A DNA stretch of 64,000 nt, from assembly GCF_000340435.2 (NCBI RefSeq), contig NZ_CP011883.2, positions 124,001-188,000 on the forward strand. The letters are read 5' to 3'. Made by a program: the position numbers and the translations under genes. The notes beneath the pieces were generated by a model. The model ran no database searches, was not told where the DNA came from, and saw only the letters and a list, made by a program, of their open reading frames with translations. This document shows positions 50,379 to 58,216 of the stretch, in pieces (position 1 is the first letter of the stretch; each line of letters starts with the position of its first letter). The stretch comes from Mycobacterium haemophilum DSM 44634 (GTDB lineage: Bacteria > Actinomycetota > Actinomycetes > Mycobacteriales > Mycobacteriaceae).

Positions 50379-51482
50379 CTATGAATGCAGTTTGGGTAAG
50401 ACATTGGCGCCGTAGAAGTCGATCGCGGTCACCGGGTTGTCCTGGGGAAAATGCAGGAACGGAGTGGCGCCAGCGCCGAGAACCGCTTGCACGGCGTTGA
50501 CGTGGGGGGACGGGTCGGTGCCGACGACCCAGTTGGCGAGCACCTTGTCGATCGGGTTCGATTCGGCAGCGCGCTGGATCTCGACCGGATTGGGCTGATC
50601 GACAGCCCCGGCGGTAAATCGCCACAAGGCGGCGGCGCGGGCGGCGTCGGCGTCATCGCCGACGACGGCGAACAGTTCGGCACGTTTGCCGAGGCTGCTG
50701 GGGTCGCGCCCGGCGGTTTGCGCACCCGTGTTGAATGCGGCTACTAGTTTCGAGTTGGTGATGTCGCGGGCCTGGGAGATCCAGCCGTCGCCGTATTGAC
50801 CGGCCAGCGTTGCGCTTTTGGGACCGCTAGCAGCCACGAAGATCGGCGGAGGTTGGTGTGGTAGGTCGTAAAGCTTCACCGCGTCTGTTTGAAAATATCG
50901 GCCCGCGAACGAGATTCGTCTGCCGCTCCACAACTGGCGGATCAGCCCGATGGCTTCGACCAACCGGTCGTGGCGTTCGGTGTAGCGGCCGAACGTCTTG
51001 GTGGCGGCCTGTTCGTTGAGCCGTTCTCCGGTGCCAAGCCCTAAAAACACTCGTTCTGGACTAAGGATCGCCAGCGAGGCGAATGCTTGTGCCACGGTCA
51101 CCGGATGGTAGCGGTATATAGGGCAGGTCACCCCGGTGCCAAATTCGATGCGGCTGGTGCTCTTGCCCACCAGGGCTAGGGTCAGCCATGGAAACATGGA
51201 ATGACCCTCGTTGTCCTGCCACGGCTGAAGGTGATCGCTTGCCCACACGTATTGAAAGCCGGCCTTTTCGGCGGCCTGGGCTTGCGCCACCAGCTGATCG
51301 GTGCGGAACTGCTCATGCGACAAAACGAACCCCACGCCCCTACTTGACGAGGGCGCCGGACTGACGGGCATGGTGGCGTGTTGGGAGTTCGGCACGCCGC
51401 AGCCGCTCGGTAACCCGCCGGCGCCAAGCATGCCGAGCCCGGCGGTCAGCTGCCCGAACACCCGCCGCGAGATGTTGGTCAT
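50379..51482 (-). CDS. fgd2: F420-dependent hydroxymycolic acid dehydrogenase (Fgd2)
   Basis: 367 residues. A Tat-type signal ('SRRVFGQ') is followed by a hydrophobic stretch and 'SGCGV', a possible lipobox, so the protein is exported and perhaps membrane-anchored. The body is an F420-binding luciferase-like barrel: 'VWASDHLQPWQDNEGHSMFP', 'FLGLGTGERLNEQAATKTFG' and 'FVAASGPKSATLAGQYGDGW'. In M. tuberculosis Rv0132c was shown to oxidise hydroxymycolic to ketomycolic acid. Presence here implies keto-mycolates and F420 export or envelope-side F420. Confidence 0.94.
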   Translation of the reverse strand: MTNISRRVFGQLTAGLGMLGAGGLPSGCGVPNSQHATMPVSPAPSSSRGVGFVLSHEQFRTDQLVAQAQAAEKAGFQYVWASDHLQPWQDNEGHSMFPWLTLALVGKSTSRIEFGTGVTCPIYRYHPVTVAQAFASLAILSPERVFLGLGTGERLNEQAATKTFGRYTERHDRLVEAIGLIRQLWSGRRISFAGRYFQTDAVKLYDLPHQPPPIFVAASGPKSATLAGQYGDGWISQARDITNSKLVAAFNTGAQTAGRDPSSLGKRAELFAVVGDDADAARAAALWRFTAGAVDQPNPVEIQRAAESNPIDKVLANWVVGTDPSPHVNAVQAVLGAGATPFLHFPQDNPVTAIDFYGANVLPKLHS

Positions 51483-51603
51483 TGGATCCCAATATCCACC
51501 AGGGCGCCCGCCACACGCGGCGGTTTCGGACAGTTCGGCTAGGAATTGCGAACTTTACGTACGCCTGGGCCGCCACCTCCGAGCACCAAGTAGCCTGACC
51601 AGG

Positions 51604-52209
51604 GTGGCTCCCCAGGCGCGCCCCGCGCAGAAAGACGACGTCCGCGAGCTGTCACGCACCATGGCCCGGGCGTTTTGCAACGACCCGGTGATGATCTGGC
51701 TCTTTCCCGACGAGAAACCGCGCACCGCGCAGCTCTACCGGTTATTCATGACGCTGACCCGTCACCACCATCTGGCACGCGGTGGCGTGGAGGTGGCTGG
51801 CGACGGACCGGGCATCGGCGCGGCGGCGCTGTGGGACCCGCCGAATCAATGGCAAGAAACTCGCCGAGGTCAACTGGCCATGATGCCGATGTTCTTACGG
51901 GTGTTCGGCTTCCGTACGGCCATGGCACGTGGCTTGCAGGAGCTCATGAAGCGCGTGCACCCCGAAGAACCGCACTGGTATCTCGCCACAATTGGTAGCG
52001 ACCCGACGGTCCGCGGCAAAGGCTACGGGCAGGCCCTGATGCGGTCACGGCTGGACCGTTGCGATGCCGAGCACTGTCCTGCCTACCTTGAATCAACGAA
52101 GTCCGAAAATGTGCCGTACTACCAACGCTTCGGTTTCAGCGTCACCCGTGAGATCGTGCTGCCCAATGGCGGCCCAACGATGTGGGCGATGTGGCGAGCT
52201 CCGCGATAA
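51604..52209 (+). CDS. GNAT-family N-acetyltransferase (Rv0133-like)
   Basis: 201 residues from GTG 51604, the length of Rv0133. 'RPAQKDDVRELSRTMARAFC' starts the GNAT fold; the acetyl-CoA pyrophosphate loop is 'VRGKGYGQALMRSRLDRCD', followed by 'PAYLESTKSENVPYYQRFGF'. The substrate is unknown. In M. tuberculosis the next gene is ephF; here a TetR gene follows convergently, so the syntenic break is at about 52210. Confidence 0.9.
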   Translation: MAPQARPAQKDDVRELSRTMARAFCNDPVMIWLFPDEKPRTAQLYRLFMTLTRHHHLARGGVEVAGDGPGIGAAALWDPPNQWQETRRGQLAMMPMFLRVFGFRTAMARGLQELMKRVHPEEPHWYLATIGSDPTVRGKGYGQALMRSRLDRCDAEHCPAYLESTKSENVPYYQRFGFSVTREIVLPNGGPTMWAMWRAPR

Positions 52210-52231
52210 CAGCTCACGCCGTTCGGCATCC

Positions 52232-52906
52232 TTAGGGGCTGCTTCGCCAACCGGCGACACCGATGGCGATCATCCGTAGCTGCTTGACTGCAATGCGGCG
52301 GATGTCTTCGAGAGTTTCGGAACTCTGGGCGTCCTCGATCGCCTCGGCGATGACGATCATTGCGTTGACGAACAGCGTCGCAAGCACATTGAGATCCTCG
52401 GTGCTCCAGGCGTTAAGCCCTGGGAAACGCGCGAGGTCGGTGGCCAGTTCGGAAGTGATCAGTCGGATCTCGGTGCGGATGGCGTAGCGGAGCACAGAGA
52501 CCCCGCTGGAGCGCTCCCGGGCGATGAGGCGCCAGTGCTCGCGTCGTTCGGCGACACTGGCGACCAGGATCTCGACGGATGACTCGATCACCCGGCTTGG
52601 GTCGAGCTTGCCGGTACGCGCCCCGCGCAGTGTGTCGCGCAAGGTGCGAAATGACTCGTCGATCAGGACCAGCCCTAGGGCCTCCATCGACTCGAAGTGA
52701 CGGTAGAACGCGGCCGGCACAATCCCGGCCTCCCGGGTTACCTCGCGCAGGCTCAGGCCGCTGAAGCTGCGGTCGTGTAGCAGCTTGAGTGCGGCGGCGA
52801 TGATGGCCCGCCGGGTCGCTTCTTTGCGCTCCTCGCGGGACGGGGTTCCCCGGGCACGCTCGCGGCCAGATCGGTGGGTCCGTGAGCTAGGAGCACGGCT
52901 GTTCAC
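52232..52906 (-). CDS. TetR-family regulator, DesT-like
   Basis: 224 residues from GTG 52906. The N-terminal helix-turn-helix is 'RRAIIAAALKLLHDRSFSGL' and 'REVTREAGIVPAAFYRHFES'; the C-terminal ligand domain includes 'VIVIAEAI' and 'LRMIAIGVAG'. It is divergent from an oxidoreductase-desaturase pair, the same layout as Pseudomonas DesT with DesB/DesC, where the repressor senses acyl-CoA saturation. The start codon sits inside a perfect inverted repeat, suggesting autorepression. An in-frame GTG at 52915 is an alternative start. Confidence 0.87.
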   Translation of the reverse strand: MNSRAPSSRTHRSGRERARGTPSREERKEATRRAIIAAALKLLHDRSFSGLSLREVTREAGIVPAAFYRHFESMEALGLVLIDESFRTLRDTLRGARTGKLDPSRVIESSVEILVASVAERREHWRLIARERSSGVSVLRYAIRTEIRLITSELATDLARFPGLNAWSTEDLNVLATLFVNAMIVIAEAIEDAQSSETLEDIRRIAVKQLRMIAIGVAGWRSSP

Positions 52907-52984
52907 TGTGTGAACCCTACCACAGAGCTGCGCTAATACCTTGACGAACTGCAGTATCCAGTCGCACGGTGTACAGATGTTCAC
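52901..52984. promoter_or_regulatory. Divergent operator region: palindrome plus extra half-site
   Basis: GTTCAC-TGT-GTGAAC at 52901-52915 is a perfect 6-3-6 inverted repeat covering the TetR start codon. A further half-site GTTCAC occurs at 52979-52984, over the start of the reductase gene (ATG 52977). A possible -35 TTGACG is at 52941-52946. Repeated half-sites of one sequence at both starts fit a repressor controlling both directions. Confidence 0.65.
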
Positions 52985-54080
52985 TCAAAATGCGGAACCT
53001 TCCGGGACGTTTGCGCGGGCGTTCCGGAAGCGAGTCCTGGGTTCAGGCCTGGTAGACCTGCTTACCGGTCCGCATGGCATTGACCGCTACATCGAGCTGG
53101 TGGCGCCGACATGGGCGCTGGGTACGGCCCGCGCAAAGGTCATCGACGTACGCCGGACCACTGCGCGCAGCGTGACCCTCACGCTGGCCCCGAACGAGAG
53201 CTTCACATCCACCCAGACCGTCAAGGCCGGTCAATACATCAACCTCACGGTCGACATCGACGGTCGGCGGCACACTCGCTGCTATTCGCCGGCCAATGCC
53301 GAAGGTGCCGTCAAGCTCGAGCTGACGATCGGTCAGCATGACGGCGGGGTGGTCTCGACATACCTGTATGAGCATGCCCGCCGTGGCATGATCGTCGGCC
53401 TGGCCGGTGTCGGCGGCGACTTCGTGCTGCCCGCGCATCGGCCGCGCCGGATCCTGTTCGTCTCCGCCGGAAGTGGTATCACGCCCGTGATGGCGATGCT
53501 GCGCACGCTGGTGGCTGAGGGGCATGTCCAAGCCGTCGACCGCGAGATCGCATTTGTTCATTACGCGCGGACTGCAACCGAGGCCTGCTACCGTGCCGAG
53601 TTGGCCGCGATGGGCGGCGTACGTGTGCTACACGGCTACACCCGCTCGGCCGACGGTGATCTCGTTGGCCGATTCGGACCACGACACCTGGCCGCCGCAA
53701 TGACGGCACCTGATGTGGTGTTCGTCTGTGGGCCAACCACTTTGGTTGAGTCCGTCCGGGAGCACTGTGACAACGTGTGCACGGAGAGCTTCGTGCCGCC
53801 GGTGCTCGAACCGCCGGACAATCCGGCTGGTGGACGAATAACGTTTGCGAACAGCGGGATTCACGTCATCGATAACGGTCGCTCGTTGCTGGAACAGGCC
53901 GAATCGGCTGGCCTAACGCCACAGAACGGGTGCCGGATGGGCATCTGCCATACCTGCACGCGTCGGAAAACTGCCGGCACGGTGCGCAACTTGATCACCA
54001 GGGCAGTGTCGACCGAACCCGATGAGGACGTGCAAATCTGCGTGTCTGTTCCGGTCGGTGACGTCGATCTATTCCTTTAG
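52977..54080 (+). CDS. Ferredoxin reductase-type electron donor for desaturase (Rv3230c-like)
   Basis: 367 residues from ATG 52977. FAD-binding 'RHTRCYSPANAEG' (RxYS, ~100-104), NAD(P)H-binding 'ILFVSAGSGITPVMAMLRTL' and 'VVFVCGPTTLVESVREHC', then a C-terminal plant-type 2Fe-2S domain with Cys319, Cys324 and Cys327 ('CRMGICHTC') and a fourth Cys near 354 ('VQICVSVPVGD'). It passes electrons from NADPH to the di-iron desaturase encoded 10 bases downstream. An earlier ATG at 52941 would include 12 unconserved residues. There is no ribosome-binding site before 52977, so the mRNA may be leaderless. Confidence 0.92.
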   Translation: MFTQNAEPSGTFARAFRKRVLGSGLVDLLTGPHGIDRYIELVAPTWALGTARAKVIDVRRTTARSVTLTLAPNESFTSTQTVKAGQYINLTVDIDGRRHTRCYSPANAEGAVKLELTIGQHDGGVVSTYLYEHARRGMIVGLAGVGGDFVLPAHRPRRILFVSAGSGITPVMAMLRTLVAEGHVQAVDREIAFVHYARTATEACYRAELAAMGGVRVLHGYTRSADGDLVGRFGPRHLAAAMTAPDVVFVCGPTTLVESVREHCDNVCTESFVPPVLEPPDNPAGGRITFANSGIHVIDNGRSLLEQAESAGLTPQNGCRMGICHTCTRRKTAGTVRNLITRAVSTEPDEDVQICVSVPVGDVDLFL

Positions 54081-54090
54081 GAGAAAAGCC

Positions 54091-55164
54091 ATGTCACAAA
54101 ACAAGATTACCTTGCCCCTCGAGCAAGCCGAGGCATTCGGCTGCGAACTCGACGCCATCAAGGAGCGCGTGATGGCGGACCTCGGCGAAAAGGACGCGGA
54201 CTACATCCGCCGCGTCATCAAGGTCCAGCGTGTCCTGGAGGTCGGCGGACGCGCGCTGTTGTTCCTGCCGCCGGCCTGGCTGGCCGGTACGGCGATGCTG
54301 GGTTTGTCGAAGATCTTGGACAACATGGAAATCGGTCACAACATCATGCATGGTCAGTACGACTGGATGCGTGACCCGGCGATCTCTGGCTGCGCCTTCG
54401 AGTGGGACACAGCTTGCCCCGCCGACCAATGGAGGCATTCGCACAACTACCTGCATCACACGCATACCAACATCGTCGGGATGGATCGCGACATCGGCTA
54501 CGGGATCTTGCGGATGAGCGACGACCAGCCCTGGGAGCCGTACTTCCTCGGCAACCCGGTCTACGCGTTCTTGCTGATGGTGTTGTTCCAGTACGGCGTC
54601 GCGCTGCACGAATTGGAAACCGAGCGCATTCGCGCCGGCGAGATCAGACTCGCTGACAAGCGCGACGTCCTTCGTGCGATCTGGAAAAAGACGCGCCGGC
54701 AAATACTCAAGGACTACGTCGTCTTCCCGTTGCTGGCTGGCCCATTCGCACCGTTTGTCTTCGCGGGCAACCTGTCGGCCAACCTGATGCGCAACATCTG
54801 GTCGTACATGATCATCTTCTGCGGCCACTTCCCGGATGGCACGCAGGAATTCACCGTCGAGGAGACCAAGGACGAGTCTCGCGGCATGTGGTACTGCCGT
54901 CAGGTCCTCGGCTCGGCGAATCTGACCGGAGGCAAGATCTTCCACGTGTTGTCCGGTAACCTGTCGCATCAGATCGAGCACCATCTGTTTCCGGACATGC
55001 CGGCTCGCCGGTATGCCGAAATCGCGGGTGAGGTGCAGGAAATCTGCGAACGCTACGGCATCCCATATAACCGGGGCCCGCTCCTCCGACAGTTCGGCAC
55101 CGTCGTGCGCAAGATTGTCACGCTCACCTTCCCGGGGGTCAAGCCAGCACCCGCCGTCGCATAG
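54091..55164 (+). CDS. Membrane fatty acid desaturase (DesA3-like family)
   Basis: 357 residues from ATG 54091 after AGGAG. The three His boxes of membrane di-iron desaturases are intact: His83-xxx-His87 ('IGHNIMHGQYDW'), His118-xxx-His122-His123 ('HSHNYLHHTHT') and His293-xxx-His297-His298 ('LSHQIEHHLFPDMP'). Hydrophobic spans lie near 53-72, 185-200 and 235-262. It introduces a double bond into acyl-CoA or acyl lipids, probably with the reductase encoded just upstream. M. tuberculosis has a similar pair (Rv3230c-Rv3229c) elsewhere; its presence between Rv0133 and Rv0135c equivalents is a genomic novelty relative to that species. Confidence 0.92.
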   Translation: MSQNKITLPLEQAEAFGCELDAIKERVMADLGEKDADYIRRVIKVQRVLEVGGRALLFLPPAWLAGTAMLGLSKILDNMEIGHNIMHGQYDWMRDPAISGCAFEWDTACPADQWRHSHNYLHHTHTNIVGMDRDIGYGILRMSDDQPWEPYFLGNPVYAFLLMVLFQYGVALHELETERIRAGEIRLADKRDVLRAIWKKTRRQILKDYVVFPLLAGPFAPFVFAGNLSANLMRNIWSYMIIFCGHFPDGTQEFTVEETKDESRGMWYCRQVLGSANLTGGKIFHVLSGNLSHQIEHHLFPDMPARRYAEIAGEVQEICERYGIPYNRGPLLRQFGTVVRKIVTLTFPGVKPAPAVA

Positions 55165-55193
55165 ACGTGTTGCGGCGGGCCGAGCAGGGGACA

Positions 55194-55718
55194 ATGGGGC
55201 CCGTGGAATGGACCGGCGCACGCTATGCCGACAAGCCATCCGTGCAAGCATCAACGTGGATCGACGCCGATCCACGGCGGGTCTGGAGCCTGGTTTCCGA
55301 TATCGAGCTGATGCCGACGCTGAGTAACGAGCTGCAATCCGTGGAATGGATCGACGGCGCCGGCCGGCCCCGGCTCGGTGCCCGGTTCGTCGGATACAAC
55401 GCGCACGACGCGTTCGGGCAATGGAGCACAACGTCACAGATCGTTGCCTGCGACGAATTGCGGGAATTCGCCTGGTCGGTCGGTGAGTCGGATAACCCGT
55501 CGGCGACGTGGCGATTCCGGTTGGCACCACGCGGTGGTGGCACCGCGTTGACGTTTTCGATGCAGATGGGCCCGGGTCGCTCGGGGTTGTCGGTGGTTAT
55601 CGACGCGATGCCCGACAAGGAACAAAAGATCGTGTTCGTGCGGCTGCGGGAGTTCGAGGCGGCGATCACCAAAACCTTGGCGGCGATCAAGAGGCTGGCC
55701 GAACACGGAGTGCGCTGA
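55194..55718 (+). CDS. SRPBCC-fold protein downstream of the desaturase
   Basis: 174 residues from ATG 55194 (GTG 55203 is a likely alternative). 'WIDADPRRVWSLVSDIELMP', 'GARFVGYNAHDAFGQWSTTS' and 'ATWRFRLAPRGGGTALTFSM' mark the polyketide-cyclase/START-like lipid-binding fold. It is 29 bases after the desaturase stop and probably in the same transcript. A 14-codon ORF (55718-55762) follows with overlapping TGATG and then stops; it may be the stub of a truncated next gene. Confidence 0.82.
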   Translation: MGPVEWTGARYADKPSVQASTWIDADPRRVWSLVSDIELMPTLSNELQSVEWIDGAGRPRLGARFVGYNAHDAFGQWSTTSQIVACDELREFAWSVGESDNPSATWRFRLAPRGGGTALTFSMQMGPGRSGLSVVIDAMPDKEQKIVFVRLREFEAAITKTLAAIKRLAEHGVR

Positions 55719-55880
55719 TGCGCACCCTGGGGCGGGCCATCGCGCTGGTCCGCGAGGTTTAGTGCACCGATGCGGTCATGAACTGCTTCCACATCACCAG
55801 ATCCCGTCGAAACATAAACTACAGCACTATATTTCAGGGGTGGTGTGCGCAGGTTATGTGTCGCGGCGTGGTATGGATTC

Positions 55881-56924
55881 TCAGGGCTTGACCAGGATAC
55901 GGATAGGGTTGCCCTCCTGACGCTCCAGCTTCTCGATGCCCAACGGCAGGTCTTCGAGGGCGATGATCTCGCTGACCGACCGCGATAGGTCAAGGCGTCC
56001 GTGCGAAACCAGCTTCGCTAGTGTCTCGATGTCGACGTTTTGGTAGCCGAGGTGAGCGAGCACCTGCCTGCGGGTCAACGCGAACATGGCGGTGGATCCG
56101 ATAGTCGGCGAATCCGCGCTCATCCCGACGCCCACCAGCCGGCCGCCATTGGTCAGGCAGTGCAGGGCCTGTTCGAACGTTGCTTTCAGGCCAACGGCGT
56201 CAAACGCCACATCCAGTCGCCGGCCACCGGTGATCTCAGCAATCTTGTCTTGCAACCGGTCGTCGCGGGAGTCGAGCGCGTAGTCCGCGCCGATTTCCAC
56301 GGCGCGTTCCAGAACTGCCGGATTGATGTCGACGGCGATTACTGGTACCGCGCCGACTAACCGCGCGAGCTGGACGATGTGGGTGCCCACGCCGCCAACG
56401 CCCCACACTCCAACGGATTCCCCAACCGCTACTCTTCCGGTGCGAACCACGGCGCCGAACGGCGTCGACACCGCGTCGGCCAAGATTGCGGCCTGCTCCA
56501 GCGGGACGTTGTCGGGCACGCGCGTCAGGCCGGCCGCCTGCGCCACGGTGTATTCGGCCCACGCGCCGTCGTAGGCGAACGCCATCAACTGGATTCGCGC
56601 GCAGTTCGTTACGTCGCCCCGCTGGCAGTTCGGGCATGTCTGGCATGGCCGACCGGCGGCGACCACCACCCGGTCGCCCTCCGCCCAGCCGGTCACATCG
56701 GGGCCCAATTTCGCAATGATGCCCGACGCTTCGTGGCCCTGCGTCACCACCGGTGTTTGGGCCGGGAATGTTCCGTTAATCAGACTCAGGTCCGAGTGAC
56801 AGATCCCGCAGAAAGCAACCTTTACTAAGACTTCGCCGCGTCCCGGCTCCGGAATTGGAATATCTTCCAGCGTAACCTTTTTGGTGTCCGCGTAGAAGCG
56901 CTCGGCGCGCATGGTCGGCGCCAT
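55881..56924 (-). CDS. Zinc-dependent alcohol dehydrogenase
   Basis: 347 residues from ATG 56924. Catalytic zinc ligands: Cys in 'VAFCGICHSDLSLI' and His-Glu in 'VTQGHEASGII'; the four structural-zinc Cys are in 'PCQTCPNCQRGDVTNC'. The NAD(P) site is 'VWGVGGVGTHIVQLARLVGA' with Asp in 'VIAVDINPAVLERAVEIGA', favouring NAD. It should oxidise or reduce alcohols/aldehydes. The molybdopterin-binding TOBE gene ends 7 bases upstream, in the same direction. ATG 56915 is an alternative start. Confidence 0.92.
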   Translation of the reverse strand: MAPTMRAERFYADTKKVTLEDIPIPEPGRGEVLVKVAFCGICHSDLSLINGTFPAQTPVVTQGHEASGIIAKLGPDVTGWAEGDRVVVAAGRPCQTCPNCQRGDVTNCARIQLMAFAYDGAWAEYTVAQAAGLTRVPDNVPLEQAAILADAVSTPFGAVVRTGRVAVGESVGVWGVGGVGTHIVQLARLVGAVPVIAVDINPAVLERAVEIGADYALDSRDDRLQDKIAEITGGRRLDVAFDAVGLKATFEQALHCLTNGGRLVGVGMSADSPTIGSTAMFALTRRQVLAHLGYQNVDIETLAKLVSHGRLDLSRSVSEIIALEDLPLGIEKLERQEGNPIRILVKP

Positions 56925-56930
56925 GTCTGG

Positions 56931-57143
56931 TTAGTCGACCCCTATCGTCACTTCTGTCGACTTGATGAACACCGTCGCGGACTGACCGACGGCCAGGCCG
57001 AGTTCGACCGCGGCGTCTTTGGTGACCGAGGATGTGACGACCTGATCGCCGCCGTCAAGCTGGACTTTCACGATTGCCATCACAGTGCCGAGGTCGACTT
57101 CAGTGATGATGCCGTTGAGCTGGTTCCGGGCTGATAGCCGCAT
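56931..57143 (-). CDS. TOBE-domain molybdenum-pterin-binding protein (Mop-like)
   Basis: 70 residues forming a single TOBE/Mop domain: 'MRLSARNQLNGIITEVDLGT' and 'VTSSVTKDAAVELGLAVGQS' then 'VFIKSTEVTIGVD'. Mop proteins assemble into hexamers that store molybdate. ATG 57143 has GGAG 7 bases upstream on the minus strand. It probably shares a transcript with the downstream alcohol dehydrogenase, although a functional link is not evident. Confidence 0.9.
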   Translation of the reverse strand: MRLSARNQLNGIITEVDLGTVMAIVKVQLDGGDQVVTSSVTKDAAVELGLAVGQSATVFIKSTEVTIGVD

Positions 57144-57253
57144 CGCAGTCCTCCGTGTTTCGGATCGTTTGTGATGAGCCTAGCCTGGCGATGATGCGGG
57201 CCGAGACGGCCCGAGCGAAGCCGGGCGATCCGGCTTCTTGGAACACTCAATGT

Positions 57254-57868
57254 TCAGTGTCTAGGGCCGAGTAGCGCAACCGACGCATCCATGGCCGGTT
57301 CGACAATCTCCCGGACGGGCCGTCCATCTTCGACGGCAAGTGCGGTCAGTTCACGCAGACCACCCACCAGGATGACTGCCAGCGGCGCAGTCAACGGCGG
57401 CAGGCCAGCCCGCTGAAACCCCGGGCTGGCACTGAGATCGATGAGCAGGCTGGACAACAACTGCAATCCACGGCGTTGGACAGGGCGACCGGCGGTACCG
57501 AGCGACGGAAGTTCACGGATCCAGCTCAAGGTGATGGCTGGTCGGGACTCGATGTATCCGACGTAGGCCTCGACCGCCTGACGAATCTGGTGATGCCAGT
57601 CAGCCTCCGGATCGACCGCGGCCTGGATGCTCTTGCCGAGCTTCTCGACGTCGGCCAGCAGTAATTCCAGAAAACACTCTTCTTTGCTCACGAACTGGTG
57701 GTAAAACGTGCGCTTCGAGGTGCGCGCGTGGCGGACGATGTCGGCGACTGTGCTCGCGCGGTAGCCACGCTCGCCGATCGAAGTGGTGAGGCCGTCGAGC
57801 AGCCGACGCCGAAAAGGGTTGGTGTCGCGCAGAACCGCGTCGCCCGTGACAGTTGTTGCTGAAGTCAT
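57254..57868 (-). CDS. TetR-family regulator (Rv0135c-like)
   Basis: 204 residues. The helix-turn-helix is 'STVADIVRHARTSKRTFYHQ' followed by 'FVSKEECFLELL'; the ligand domain carries 'ITLSWIRELPSLG' and 'LPPLTAPLAVILVGGLRELT', as in M. tuberculosis Rv0135c. It is divergent from cyp138, with 348 bases between that contain GGTAC-type palindromes. It probably represses cyp138 and itself. Confidence 0.9.
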   Translation of the reverse strand: MTSATTVTGDAVLRDTNPFRRRLLDGLTTSIGERGYRASTVADIVRHARTSKRTFYHQFVSKEECFLELLLADVEKLGKSIQAAVDPEADWHHQIRQAVEAYVGYIESRPAITLSWIRELPSLGTAGRPVQRRGLQLLSSLLIDLSASPGFQRAGLPPLTAPLAVILVGGLRELTALAVEDGRPVREIVEPAMDASVALLGPRH

Positions 57869-57945
57869 CGACGGAGCGCCCTTCGGTGCATGCGAGGCCC
57901 TGCCTGGCTTGGCGCCGCAGAGTCCCGTTTTGGGACAAGGGGGCC

Positions 57946-58150
57946 GGTACAGTATGGTACCGCCCCCAGGTTGGGGTGCTGATCTTAGCCGCCGCGGCGG
58001 CCTTCGTTAGGTTCCCGCCTCGGCGTTGCTGTGTCACTGCGGTCGACGGTCGAACGCCAGGCGCGCCGCGGTTGCACGCCAAGAGTTTGAAGAATCATGT
58101 ACTCATACCGCGGGCCCCTTGTCAGGCTTGGTACTGCGGAGTACCGTACC
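57946..58150. promoter_or_regulatory. TetR-cyp138 divergent control region with GTAC palindromes
   Basis: Two related inverted repeats lie here: GGTAC-AGTATG-GTACC (57946-57961), flanked by G-run/C-run extensions, and GGTACT-GCGG-AGTACC (58130-58145), followed directly by another GTACC (58146-58150). Shared half-sites, spaced about 184 bases apart, are good candidates for binding sites of the neighbouring TetR regulator. The rest of 57869-58216 holds no recognisable gene. Confidence 0.6.
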
Positions 58151-58216
58151 GGGAAAGGCCCGCGGTGCACCGTCGCACCACCCCGATCTGGGGGACACGT
58201 TGGGAGCGTTATCGCT

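Noticed and set aside
54094..55530. 478-codon minus-strand ORF opposite the desaturase and SRPBCC genes
   Set aside because: It is the antisense shadow of two well-supported genes with intact His boxes and START-like fold; its own product is Arg/His-rich with no family motif.
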